In this document: piece after piece, positions 52,596-60,636 of the stretch
Position numbering within the stretch: position 1 is the stretch's first letter
Layout of the letters: each line of letters starts with the position of its first letter
Assembly (NCBI RefSeq): GCF_027533645.1
Contig: NZ_JAQAGY010000010.1
Span: forward strand, 186,001-250,000
Direction of reading: 5' to 3'
Source of the DNA: Paenibacillus caseinilyticus
GTDB taxonomy: Bacteria > Bacillota > Bacilli > Paenibacillales > NBRC-103111
DNA: 64,000 nt
Made by a program: the position numbers and the translations under genes
Notes under the pieces: generated by a model
Seen by the model: only the letters and a program-made list of their open reading frames with translations
What the model was told of the DNA's origin: nothing
The model's database searches: none

Positions 52596-52939
52596 CGCCC
52601 GTCCCCCTTCGACAGCACATGATCGACACTGATCTTCAAATGCTTCCAATGCTCCTGAAACTGCTGCAGGACCAGCTCCCCCTCGGGGGTTAAGCGATAG
52701 TACTTGCGGGGCGGTCCGCCCGACTTGTCGGCTGCCTTCATATAACCGGTAATCCATTGCTCCTTCTGCATGCGAAGGAGAAGCGGATAAATACTCCCCT
52801 CGCTTACGAACTCAAATCCGCTCTCCGCAAGAATGGAGTATAACTCATAGCCATATACCTCCCGAGAATCGATGATGGACAGCAGGCAGCCTTCGAGTAT
52901 CCCCTTTAACATTTGACTATACGTGGAAATGACAGTCAC
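52592..52939 (-). CDS. PadR-family transcriptional regulator
   Basis: A 115-residue winged-helix repressor: LKGILEGCLLSIIDSREVYGYELYSIL, SEGSIYPLLLRMQKEQWI and GGPPRKYYRLTPEGE are diagnostic of PadR. It starts with GTG at 52939 or possibly ATG at 52912. It forms an operon with the DUF1129-like gene (4-base overlap). A 7-bp inverted repeat (ACTATAT/ATATAGT, 53003-53025) lies about 65 bases upstream and may be its operator. Confidence 0.9.
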   Translation of the reverse strand: MTVISTYSQMLKGILEGCLLSIIDSREVYGYELYSILAESGFEFVSEGSIYPLLLRMQKEQWITGYMKAADKSGGPPRKYYRLTPEGELVLQQFQEHWKHLKISVDHVLSKGDGR

Positions 52940-53002
52940 CTCGACATTTAGATAAAACTACATTGTTTTGCAAGGTAGCGGGCCCAAAATATACATCCTC
53001 CT

Positions 53003-53025
53003 ACTATATGGCTATGCAATATAGT
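53003..53025. promoter_or_regulatory. Inverted repeat upstream of the PadR operon
   Basis: ACTATAT (53003-53009) and ATATAGT (53019-53025) with a 9-base spacer in an AT-rich promoter region. It is a candidate autoregulatory site. Confidence 0.4.
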
Positions 53026-53097
53026 TTACAGCAAGAATTTTACAATTTCAATAGGTCATTTCCTTTCCTGCGCCCAAAGCACTAACTGCTCGTCAAT

Positions 53098-53129
53098 GCA
53101 AAAAAAACAGCCGGTCCCGTGGCCGGCTG
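53098..53129 (-). terminator. Intrinsic terminator of the 53184 gene
   Basis: CAGCCGG (53108-53114) and CCGGCTG (53123-53129); on the minus strand the stem is followed by a run of eight or more T's. Confidence 0.88.
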
Positions 53130-53183
53130 CTTGCAGCACATGTTTCCCGTTACTCTCTGCTCGAACGAGTAGTTCAATAATTG

Positions 53184-54470
53184 TCATGTCTGCTGATAAT
53201 GAACTGCAGTAATCAAGCAATCTCTGCACAGAAATGCGTAGTAAATCCCCTCACTGTCATCAGCTTGTTCCATATCCACTTGCCCGATAAATCTCATCGT
53301 ATCTGAACAGGAGCAGCAAGCAGGATATTCCGCATCCTGAATCCAGGCCGGATGACCGCCAATATGAGAAGTGGTTGCCTCAAGCGAGCAATCAGCCCCA
53401 TCGTAGGTTGGCATTAATCCTTCCATGAGTACCAGGGTACGCCATGTCTGCTCTTCAACCGGATCGCTTTCCGAAGGCAAGCAATCAGGGATGTGATTAT
53501 ATTCACTCCACGAATAAGCGCCATCCAGGTCCACTTTCATACATATGGTGCCATAGCAGCTGCAGTACATGCAGGTCGCGATCCTTAGCCGCTGTCCGGG
53601 AAGATCCATAAACCGCAGCAATGGATCCTCCAAATGGCAATCAAGCAGCACTGTCAGCTTCGCATCACACCAAGGACATACCTGGTCACTCTTTTGAAGA
53701 GCGGCTACTGCAGACCGAGCCGGCTCCTCTTCCCCGTGCCCATCCCCGCACACTTTGAAATGATATCTTTGGGGGTGAAACAGAAGCCGCTTGCGGCCGC
53801 CGCAATCCAATTCCCATCCGGCTGTATGTGCATAGTTCTCTGGCGGTATATATAACTGAGATGCCCATTGGGGCGGGTTTCGTCTCCATTCTGCAAAAAG
53901 CTGACTGACTTCTTCGTCACCAATCCAGGCCAATGCAACCAGCAGCTCATTGCGGTTAGTCGAATCCCGATCCACGAGAGAAATGAGCCCATCACGAATC
54001 GTCGGTCCTGCTTCCTTGTAAAGGATGCCAGGATCATACTCTCCGCTGTGATAATAGGCATCAATCCCTCGCTCAATACGAGCGTTTGTATAGCATACCA
54101 GTGACAACAGAACCGCTGCGGCTTCATCGACGTCCCCTTCATCCATTAAGGCGATGGCATAAGTTTCCAATCTCTCTTTTTCGGAATCGGTCAGTTGACG
54201 ATACAGCTCCCGGGCGCTTTTGTGGTAGGGCAGCTCATTTTCAAGTGGGTTGTACGTCCGCGGGGCATGCATGATTGTAAGAATCTCGACGGGATCCGTT
54301 ACGCCTGCATACCGATCAACATCTTTCCGATTTTGTAAAAGGTAAGCTTTTTTCTCCAACGCTACAATCTTCTGATGACATGGCATGCAAATCCCGCCAG
54401 TCTTTAATGCCGTTGCGGGAAGTATGGCTGCCGCGCAGCCGGGAGTCCGGCAGGGCAGACGATCGCTCAA
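53184..54470 (-). CDS. Cysteine-rich protein with multiple zinc-ribbon pairs, DUF1963-like C-terminus
   Basis: A 428-residue soluble protein. The N-terminus CRTPGC.. and CMPC (residues 7-32) forms a zinc finger; a helical region (40-180) follows; then further CxxC pairs: CPWC, CMYCSC, ACCSCSD and CRDC. The stretch IGGHPAWIQDAEYPACCSC in the C-terminal part is like the YwqG/DUF1963 group, sometimes found as antitoxin or immunity-type proteins. Function not assigned. It starts with TTG after GAGGATACG. It lies 1.5 kb from the zinc-starvation island but in the opposite direction. Confidence 0.68.
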   Translation of the reverse strand: MSDRLPCRTPGCAAAILPATALKTGGICMPCHQKIVALEKKAYLLQNRKDVDRYAGVTDPVEILTIMHAPRTYNPLENELPYHKSARELYRQLTDSEKERLETYAIALMDEGDVDEAAAVLLSLVCYTNARIERGIDAYYHSGEYDPGILYKEAGPTIRDGLISLVDRDSTNRNELLVALAWIGDEEVSQLFAEWRRNPPQWASQLYIPPENYAHTAGWELDCGGRKRLLFHPQRYHFKVCGDGHGEEEPARSAVAALQKSDQVCPWCDAKLTVLLDCHLEDPLLRFMDLPGQRLRIATCMYCSCYGTICMKVDLDGAYSWSEYNHIPDCLPSESDPVEEQTWRTLVLMEGLMPTYDGADCSLEATTSHIGGHPAWIQDAEYPACCSCSDTMRFIGQVDMEQADDSEGIYYAFLCRDCLITAVHYQQT

Positions 54471-54552
54471 CGTATCCTCACCACCTTGTGTTAGTTGTTC
54501 CGCTGCTGATCACTCTCGTTACTCATTTCTATCTTCCCAGCCATATGCAGCA

Positions 54553-54695
54553 TTAGGAATCCATTGGACGCTCATCCAGCTTCCGGAGGAAGTCCAGCAC
54601 ACGCTGCACCAGCAGCGTCGTACGACGGCAGACTCGAACGCGTCAATTCCCTTCGTCCGTCCCAGCGCATGGTGGAATAGAACAACCTCGGCCAT
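54553..54695 (-). pseudogene. Dienelactone hydrolase remnant with internal deletion
   Basis: From ATG 54695 the frame reads MAEVVLFHHALGRTKGIDAF, the exact style of dienelactone-hydrolase N-termini. It then loses sense; in another frame it reads TTLLVQRVLDFLRKLDE and stops at 54553-54555, resembling the C-terminal helix of the same family. About 150-170 central codons are missing. GGGAGAAG stands before the ATG. I infer a deletion derivative of a once complete gene. Confidence 0.65.
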
Positions 54696-54732
54696 ACTTC
54701 TTCTTCTCCCATAGGCAAAGTAAGATCAACAA

Positions 54733-55500
54733 TCAGAGTTCATGCAGCGTAACTTCACTGCGAATCAGGAACCGGGCATTGATACCGGCCTGGCCGATCC
54801 CTTTGGAGATGTAGAACTTGCCATGAGATCCGGAGTGCAGTCCCTTGTAAATCCCCTCGGTTACTAGTTTGCCTTTGCCTAAGAAGGGGAACAACAACGG
54901 CACGTTGAACTGCATGCCGTGGAAATGACCCGCCATGAAGTAAGTATACTTGCGGTGAATATGCAGAACAAGATTGGGGTCATGGGTCAGGACGAGGATC
55001 GGCCGACTTGGATCAACGTCTTCAAAGGCCGTATCCACCTTGCTGTGTTTGCTGCTCAAATCATCGATGCCGACAATCTGAAAGTGATCGATGACTGTGG
55101 ACTGATTGGTAAGGACCTTGATCCCTGCGCTCTCGAGAATCCGGATAAGCTGACTTAAGGCGGCGGGGTTCAGACGATGATCATGATTCCCGAGCACGGC
55201 AAAAACAGGAACGCCGGGTTTCGCAATCGCTTGGGCATACCGCTGCACCTTTCGCAAATGCCTTGGTTTTTGGGTGTAGTCTCCCGTAAGAACAATATAA
55301 TTCGGAGCTTCTTTTCGGATCAGACGGGTCAATCTTGCGGGACTAATGCGCAGTCGCTCCACATGAAGGTCGCTAATCTGAAGAACTCGGATGCCAAGCC
55401 CGCAAGGGCAGCGGACACGTTCCACCTTGAGCCATTGCGTCGGAAAGATCAAGAGGAGATAGAAGACGGCACAGAGTATCAAAAGAATAAAAAGGCTCAT
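54733..55500 (-). CDS. Membrane-anchored metallophosphoesterase (YkuE-like)
   Basis: A 255-residue calcineurin-like phosphoesterase tethered by one N-terminal membrane segment (about 3-22). Metal-binding blocks: DLH, GDYTQ, GNHDH, THDP and AGHFHG. In Bacillus subtilis YkuE-type proteins are wall-associated and metal-dependent. The catalytic face is likely cytosolic or extracellular depending on anchor orientation. AAAGGATTGGATCC precedes the ATG. Confidence 0.88.
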   Translation of the reverse strand: MSLFILLILCAVFYLLLIFPTQWLKVERVRCPCGLGIRVLQISDLHVERLRISPARLTRLIRKEAPNYIVLTGDYTQKPRHLRKVQRYAQAIAKPGVPVFAVLGNHDHRLNPAALSQLIRILESAGIKVLTNQSTVIDHFQIVGIDDLSSKHSKVDTAFEDVDPSRPILVLTHDPNLVLHIHRKYTYFMAGHFHGMQFNVPLLFPFLGKGKLVTEGIYKGLHSGSHGKFYISKGIGQAGINARFLIRSEVTLHEL

Positions 55501-55894
55501 GGATCCAATCCTTTACGCAGTTGGATAACCCCCCTTACGCGATCATGGAAGAGGGGGGGCAGTGCAGCGAATTCTCCAAGTCTAGCATTACTTACTATAC
55601 CATAATGTAACTATGGGATCGAAAAGGATCCTGGGAATATCGCCCTGCGAAGCTTCGGGAGAATATTCGGATGAGCATGAACACGTTAAATTGTTGGTAA
55701 CTGTAAAACAAAGAATATAACTTATCAGGGCCATGCTCCTGTTCATTGCATTACCGAATCATGTGACTGCATTCGTCGAGGGCAGGATTACAATGGGGAG
55801 GCTCGGATTGTTTACTCAAAACGCGGGCTGGATCGATCCCGGCTTCCAATTTGGCTGGATAAACATCCTGACTGTGTACAAGTGAAATAAGGTA
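55501..55894. other. About 390 bases before the zinc-starvation promoter
   Basis: CCCCCC and GGGGGG tracts near 55529 and 55553 could pair but no T-run follows. Otherwise nothing recognised. Confidence 0.35.
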
Positions 55895-55923
55895 TTGCCG
55901 ATGACGAACTGCTTTGCTATATT
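55895..55923 (+). promoter_or_regulatory. Promoter of the zinc-free L33 / YciC operon
   Basis: TTGCCG (55895-55900) and TATATT (55918-55923) with a 17-base spacer; the Zur-type box starts six bases after the -10 element, over the expected transcription start. Confidence 0.65.
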
Positions 55924-55929
55924 TATTAA

Positions 55930-55944
55930 TAGTAATTATTACTA
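55930..55944. promoter_or_regulatory. Zur box 1
   Basis: TAGTAAT-T-ATTACTA, an exact 7-1-7 palindrome (8-1-8 including flanking A/T). The inner GTAATnATTAC core equals that of the Bacillus subtilis Zur consensus TCGTAATnATTACGA. The genes that follow are classical Zur targets. Confidence 0.8.
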
Positions 55945-55971
55945 TTACATGATTGGGAGGATAAGTATACC

Positions 55972-56121
55972 ATGCGTGTCATTGTTACACTTGCCTGCAC
56001 AGAAACCGGTGAGCGGAATTATACAACATCGAAGAACAAGAAAACACATCCAAACCGATTGGAGTTGAAAAAATATTGCCCGCGTTTGAAAAGGGCCACA
56101 CTTCACCGGGAAACGAGATAA
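55972..56121 (+). CDS. rpmG: Zinc-independent ribosomal protein L33 paralogue
   Basis: A 49-residue L33: [12 protein letters not shown], then [18 protein letters not shown] and TLHRETR. Zinc-binding L33 has two CxxC pairs; here the second Cys of each is replaced (CTET and CPRL), so this is the C-minus form that replaces the zinc-binding L33 in zinc starvation and lets ribosomal zinc be recycled. GGGAGG precedes the ATG. Zur box 1 and the adjacent COG0523 gene agree with that. It was too short for routine ORF calling. Confidence 0.93.
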   Translation: MRVIVTLACTETGERNYTTSKNKKTHPNRLELKKYCPRLKRATLHRETR

Positions 56122-56143
56122 GATAGGGGGCCAATGAGCAGCA

Positions 56144-57385
56144 ATGGAAACAAACAAAATACCAGTTACGGTGCTGAGCGGCTATTTAGGCTCCGGCAAG
56201 ACAATTGTGCTGAACCACGTATTAAACAATCGGCAAGGACTTAAGGTTGCTGTAATTGTCAATGACATGAGCGAAGTTAACATCGATGCCGACCTCATAC
56301 GGGAAGGCAGTGATTTATCCCGCACGGAAGAGAAGCTTGTAGAGATGTCGAACGGCTGCATCTGCTGCACGCTGCGGGAAGATTTGCTTCGGGAGGTGGA
56401 ACGGCTCGCAAAGGAAGGACGGTTCGATTATATTCTCATCGAATCGACGGGGATCAGTGAGCCCGTGCCTGTCGCCCAGACTTTAACGTATGTGGACGAA
56501 GAGAACGGGATCGACCTGTCCTCTTACTGCCGTCTCGACTGTATGGTTACGGTAGTGGATGCCTATCGGTTCTGGCACGACTTCTCTTCCGGGGAAAGCT
56601 TGCTCGAGCGCAAGCAGGCACTTGGTGAGGACGATACCAGGGAAGTTGTCGACCTGCTCATCGAACAGATCGAGTTTTGCGATGTGCTGCTGTTGAACAA
56701 ATGCGATCTTGTAAAGTCTAAGGAGCTGGACGAATTGGAACAGGTGCTGCGCAAGCTGCAGCCGCGAGCGAAGCTCATACGGACAACGCGAGGCGAAGTG
56801 ACTCCGGCAGATATCTTAAACACCAGCTTATTTGATTTTGAGGAGGCAAGCCAGTCGGCCGGATGGCTGAAGGAGCTGCGCGAGATGAGCCATACGCCGG
56901 AGACCGAGGAATATGGCATCCGTTCCTTCGTCTATCGGAGGCAAAGGCCATTCCATCCGGAACGGCTTGCGGCCTTCCTTGAGGATTGGCCGGTCGAGGT
57001 CGTCCGTGCCAAAGGCATCCTCTGGCTGGCAAGCCGCAATGAGATTGGAGCGAGTATCAGCCAGGCAGGACCATCCATTCAATTTGGTGCGTCCGGCTAC
57101 TGGGTAGCGGCGCTGTCTGAGGAGGAAAAACGGCAGACGCTTAGCGAAGAGCCAACGCTATTGGACAACTGGCACCCGTTGTGGGGCGATCGGATGACGG
57201 AGCTCGTTTTCATCGGAATCGATATGCAGCAGGATGACGTGGTTCGCAGTCTGGATCAGTGTCTCCTGTCGGAGGAGGAAATGGAGTCGGACTGGAGTAC
57301 GTTCCATGATCCGCTGCCGGCTTGGCCGCAGCAGGAGTCATCCTGTGAACTCACACCTGAGATAGGGCTTGAACCAATACGATAA
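56144..57385 (+). CDS. COG0523 GTPase of the YciC/ZagA type, zinc-starvation metallochaperone
   Basis: A 413-residue G3E GTPase. Walker A GYLGSGKT (13-20), the metal-binding motif CICC (about 74-77), Walker B/switch ESTGISEP, the base-recognition NKCD and a C-terminal CobW_C domain (about 265-380) are visible. In Bacillus subtilis the Zur-controlled relative YciC (ZagA) supplies zinc to FolE under zinc limitation. It lies 22 bases after the L33 gene in one operon behind Zur box 1. The C-terminus is not His-rich. A frame-open region with no clear terminator follows before the cnt promoter. Confidence 0.9.
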   Translation: METNKIPVTVLSGYLGSGKTIVLNHVLNNRQGLKVAVIVNDMSEVNIDADLIREGSDLSRTEEKLVEMSNGCICCTLREDLLREVERLAKEGRFDYILIESTGISEPVPVAQTLTYVDEENGIDLSSYCRLDCMVTVVDAYRFWHDFSSGESLLERKQALGEDDTREVVDLLIEQIEFCDVLLLNKCDLVKSKELDELEQVLRKLQPRAKLIRTTRGEVTPADILNTSLFDFEEASQSAGWLKELREMSHTPETEEYGIRSFVYRRQRPFHPERLAAFLEDWPVEVVRAKGILWLASRNEIGASISQAGPSIQFGASGYWVAALSEEEKRQTLSEEPTLLDNWHPLWGDRMTELVFIGIDMQQDDVVRSLDQCLLSEEEMESDWSTFHDPLPAWPQQESSCELTPEIGLEPIR

Positions 57386-57504
57386 GGAAACGAGCGTTGT
57401 CACGTATATGCACCGTTTTCCGAAAAAGACTCACACCACCGTACATGCGGGTCTGAGCAGTTTTATCTCAGTGGAGTTAGAGGAAAAGGCTGGGAAAAAA
57501 TGAA

Positions 57505-57533
57505 TTGACGCTATCGTAAATGATGGCTATAAT
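57505..57533 (+). promoter_or_regulatory. Promoter of the cnt operon
   Basis: TTGACG (57505-57510) and a perfect TATAAT (57528-57533) with 17 bases between them, 63 bases before the cntK start. Confidence 0.85.
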
Positions 57534-57538
57534 TTTAA

Positions 57539-57553
57539 TCGTAAGTATTACTA
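57539..57553. promoter_or_regulatory. Zur box 2, in front of cntK
   Basis: TCGTAAG-T-ATTACTA, differing from the Zur consensus at one left-arm and one right-arm position (TCGTAAT and ATTACGA). It begins five bases after the -10 hexamer, the same design as Zur box 1, so it should repress transcription when zinc is ample. Confidence 0.8.
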
Positions 57554-57596
57554 TTTATCTTGTGCTAGGGAAAATTATGACGAGAGGGTAATTGTG

Positions 57597-58430
57597 ATGA
57601 ACCGGGAAATCAGCTTTATAAAGTGTAATCCCACACAAAATATGACCATTCTTGTGAAGACAGACCAGCCGGTGGAGGAGTATGCAAATATCGCTTCCAA
57701 AATTATGGCCTATGACAGTGTATATGCGGAACAAGTAGGCTTCATTAGGAAGCCGAAAAAGCTTGAGGCTGCAGCTTACCTGCAAATGGCTGGGGGTGAA
57801 TTTTGCGGCAATGCTTGTATGGCACTAGCGGCTTATCTCGCTTCAAAGGAAGGAATTCAACCCAATCGGTTGACAGAGATTACTCTCGAAGCTTCAGGTA
57901 CCGATCATTTGGTCATTTGTCAGGTAAAGCAGTCCGCAGAGCAGTTTCATTGTCACCTCTCGATGCCTTTCCCCAACAAGATCGAGCAACGAATCATTAT
58001 GTATGAGGGTATGGAATTAGATATTGCCATTGTGAGGTATACCGACTTCATTCACATAGTGATGGAGGTGGAAGCTTTTACTGATACCGCGCGGGAGAGG
58101 GCGCAATCTTTAGCCAGGCTGTTGGGAGTGACGCTGGGAGCGAATTTGATCGGAATCCTGTTGTACAACACGAATACCAATGAAATGGCTCCACTGATTT
58201 ATGTCCCGCCTCTTGACAGTATGATTTGGGAAAGAGGCTGCGGATCGGGTACGGCCTCTGTAGGAGCCTATTTGGCATGGAAACATGGCGGCCCTATTAC
58301 TGCACCCATTAGACAGCCCGGTGGCACAATTCAGGTCACTGCGCAATGCGATAACGAAGGGATGACCAGCCTTGCCATTGATGGAGTGGTCGGAATCGTT
58401 GCTGAAGGCAAAGCTTATGTAGAAATATAA
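57597..58430 (+). CDS. cntK: Histidine racemase of opine metallophore synthesis
   Basis: A 277-residue diaminopimelate-epimerase-fold racemase. The two catalytic cysteines are at Cys70 (MAGGEFCGNACMA) and Cys215 (ERGCGSGTASVG). Position before cntL and cntM makes it the CntK that turns L-histidine into D-histidine for staphylopine-type metallophores; a diaminopimelate epimerase role is unlikely in this operon. I chose ATG 57597, eight bases after GAGAGGG; a GTG lies one codon earlier. The promoter carries Zur box 2. Confidence 0.9.
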   Translation: MNREISFIKCNPTQNMTILVKTDQPVEEYANIASKIMAYDSVYAEQVGFIRKPKKLEAAAYLQMAGGEFCGNACMALAAYLASKEGIQPNRLTEITLEASGTDHLVICQVKQSAEQFHCHLSMPFPNKIEQRIIMYEGMELDIAIVRYTDFIHIVMEVEAFTDTARERAQSLARLLGVTLGANLIGILLYNTNTNEMAPLIYVPPLDSMIWERGCGSGTASVGAYLAWKHGGPITAPIRQPGGTIQVTAQCDNEGMTSLAIDGVVGIVAEGKAYVEI

Positions 58431-58472
58431 TGCACATCGTCCAACAGGGACGGCGAGGCCGTTTATCTTGTG
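58431..58472 (+). repeat. Half-copy of repeat family A inside the cnt operon
   Basis: TGCACATCGTCC, AGGGACGG, GA-GCCGTTTATCTTGTG matches the 3' half of family A copy 1 (GCGCATCGTCC..GCCGTTTAACTTGTG). The hairpin-capable sequence lies between the cntK stop and the cntL ribosome binding site. Confidence 0.55.
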
Positions 58473-58503
58473 TGTAATCATTCATGCATAATGGAGGGTG
58501 AAC

Positions 58504-59298
58504 ATGAAGACTCAAGAAAATGTGGAATTGCTATTGTCTGAATTTTCAGAACGATTTATCCATTTGATCCAAAAATATGACGGTACAATCCATCACAGCG
58601 TGGAGCTTGAGAGGACGATCGATCAATACTCCGCATTTATTACAAATGAAGCCAATACAGAAGCCTGGGAACAAATCATTCTAAATGAGTCCGGTGATAT
58701 GGATCAGCTTGTTGCCGACTTGCGGAGACACTCCGCAAGATGTGTGGGGATCATGGAAAAATATCGTGCTTTGAAGCTGCTGAGCGGGAATACGGAGATG
58801 ACGGACTACTTTCAAAATATAGAGTCCTGCATCGAAGAAGAGTTTGGAGGATTCCGGCTGACCGCTGAGTCCAAAGTATTGATGATAGGCTCAGGCGCTT
58901 TTCCAATGACCCCTTTGTACATAGCCAAGCAAACGGGTGCGTCAGTGGTTGGTATTGATATTGACGATGAGGCTGTCGAGCTCGGACGACGGGTTGTAGA
59001 ACGACTGGGTAGCGGTCTGCCGATCATGCTGGCGAAAATCTTTGTGGAAAACCTTGAATATACCAAAAATGCGACGCATATCATTTTCAGTTCCACCGTT
59101 GAGAGCAAGTATGATCTCTTGGATCAATTGTATTCCCTGACCAATGAACAAGCGGTTGTGGCGATGAGATATGGAGACCAGCTGAAATCGCTGTTCAACT
59201 ATCCCATGAAAGATGTGGACGAGCGAAAATGGAGGCTGGCCGAAGTCATTATACGTCCTGAGCATGTATTTGATATCGCCTTGTATGCGAAAGTATAG
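58504..59298 (+). CDS. cntL: Nicotianamine synthase-like enzyme CntL
   Basis: A 264-residue enzyme that transfers the aminobutyrate moiety of S-adenosylmethionine to D-histidine. The SAM-binding region VLMIGSGAFPMTPLYIA (about 125-141) and VVGIDIDDEAVELGRR show the Rossmann-type nicotianamine synthase fold; the N-terminal 110 residues are helical as in CntL. GGAGGG is five bases from ATG 58504. It lies 73 bases after cntK across the family A half-repeat. Confidence 0.9.
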   Translation: MKTQENVELLLSEFSERFIHLIQKYDGTIHHSVELERTIDQYSAFITNEANTEAWEQIILNESGDMDQLVADLRRHSARCVGIMEKYRALKLLSGNTEMTDYFQNIESCIEEEFGGFRLTAESKVLMIGSGAFPMTPLYIAKQTGASVVGIDIDDEAVELGRRVVERLGSGLPIMLAKIFVENLEYTKNATHIIFSSTVESKYDLLDQLYSLTNEQAVVAMRYGDQLKSLFNYPMKDVDERKWRLAEVIIRPEHVFDIALYAKV

Positions 59299-59316
59299 TT
59301 GGGGGGTTCCTATTAA

Positions 59317-60636
59317 ATGAGCAGCTTAAACCGGGTATTGATTCTGGGTACGGGTCCTGCGTCCGTACAGCTTGCCGTCACGCTAAAAAACAAACTGAAC
59401 TGCTATATCGGCATTGTCGGGCGGCAGTCTGTTCGTTCCGAGCCATTCTTTACGGCGCTCAGGCAAAGCAACCAGGAAGTTCGTGCAGAGATTCAAAATG
59501 AAAAGCATCGACAGATGCAGGGCGATTGTATCGTAGATCAAGTCTTTCAGGGATACGAAAGCATTACGGGACAATGGGATACGCTGATCCTCGCGGTCAC
59601 GACGGATGCTTACGTTGCTGTGTTGAAAAAAACCAAACCAGAGCTTCTAAAGCAGGTCGAAAGCATGCTGCTGCTGTCTCCGACCTTCGGCTCCAACAGT
59701 CTGGTACGCCATTATATGAAGGACATTCAACCCTCCGTTGAGATTATCAGCTTCTCAACCTACTCAGGTGATACACGCTGGGCGGGTGAGAAACCGTCTG
59801 ATCATGTGATAACGACGGCTGTGAAGAAAAAAGTGTTCATCGGCTCGACGCACGGTCGATCCCCTGTGGTCTCGAGCCTTTGCGAGCTGTATGGAATGCT
59901 GGGTACCACGCTGGAGGTCATGGGATCGCCCATGGAGGCGGAATCCAGAAATATCTCGTTATATGTACACCCTCCACTTTTTATGAATGAGTTTTCACTT
60001 GGCGCTGTATTTGGAGAGGCTGATACCAAGAAGTATGTGTACAAAATGTTCCCGGAAGGCCCCATCACGCAAGGCTTGATTCGCGACATGCTCGCGGCGT
60101 GGAAAGAAATGATGAGCCTCCTCGATTCGCTGCGCTTCGAGGGAATTAACTTACTTAAGTTTATGACAGACGATAATTACCCGGTCCGATTGGAGAGCCT
60201 GTCTCGTCATGATATTGAGAACTTCGTCCACTTGGAGACCATTCATCAAGAATATTTATTGTACATACGGTATACCTCGTTGTTAATCGACCCCTTCTCG
60301 GAGCCGGACCAGGATGGAAGATATTTCGACTTTTCCGCTGTTCCGATCCGACAGATTTTTGTGGACAGGGAAGGGTACTGGGATATCCCGCGTATGCCCA
60401 AGGAGGACTATTACCGGATCAAAATCATTCAGGGCATAGCAAGGCACTTGAAGGTTAAGAGTCCCACCATCGACAAGTTCATTGCGACGTACGAGGGGAG
60501 ATTGCTGTCGGCCTCTGAGGCCCTTCAAGGCCAGAGGTTGTCAAGTGCATTTGCCGTACAGAGCTTTGAAGAAGATTTGAAGATGATATGCACCGAGATC
60601 GGTAAGCAGAATGAGCTGTTGGAGGAACTGAAATGA
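59317..60636 (+). CDS. cntM: Opine dehydrogenase CntM, final step of metallophore synthesis
   Basis: A 439-residue NAD(P)H-dependent reductive aminase that joins the CntL product to an alpha-keto acid. The dinucleotide site is LILGTGPAS (8-16). Arg36 in IVGRQS aligns by eye with Arg33 of the Staphylococcus aureus enzyme (NADPH preference), and Asp152 in STYSGDTRW with Asp150 (pyruvate selectivity). The long conserved blocks SPTFGSNSLV, YVHPPLFMNEFSLGA, YKMFPEGPIT and DPFSEPDQDGRYFDFS also match CntM. GGGGGG precedes the ATG. The last four bases overlap cntA. Confidence 0.93.
   Translation: MSSLNRVLILGTGPASVQLAVTLKNKLNCYIGIVGRQSVRSEPFFTALRQSNQEVRAEIQNEKHRQMQGDCIVDQVFQGYESITGQWDTLILAVTTDAYVAVLKKTKPELLKQVESMLLLSPTFGSNSLVRHYMKDIQPSVEIISFSTYSGDTRWAGEKPSDHVITTAVKKKVFIGSTHGRSPVVSSLCELYGMLGTTLEVMGSPMEAESRNISLYVHPPLFMNEFSLGAVFGEADTKKYVYKMFPEGPITQGLIRDMLAAWKEMMSLLDSLRFEGINLLKFMTDDNYPVRLESLSRHDIENFVHLETIHQEYLLYIRYTSLLIDPFSEPDQDGRYFDFSAVPIRQIFVDREGYWDIPRMPKEDYYRIKIIQGIARHLKVKSPTIDKFIATYEGRLLSASEALQGQRLSSAFAVQSFEEDLKMICTEIGKQNELLEELK

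Noticed and set aside
55930-55944. 7-1-7 palindrome as a Fur or PerR box
   Set aside because: The core has GTAATnATTAC as in Zur boxes, not GATAATnATTATC or TATAATnATTATA, and the target genes are zinc-related.
57594-58430. cntK as diaminopimelate epimerase (dapF)
   Set aside because: The fold and two cysteines are shared, but the Zur promoter and the cntLMABC genes that follow point to histidine racemase.
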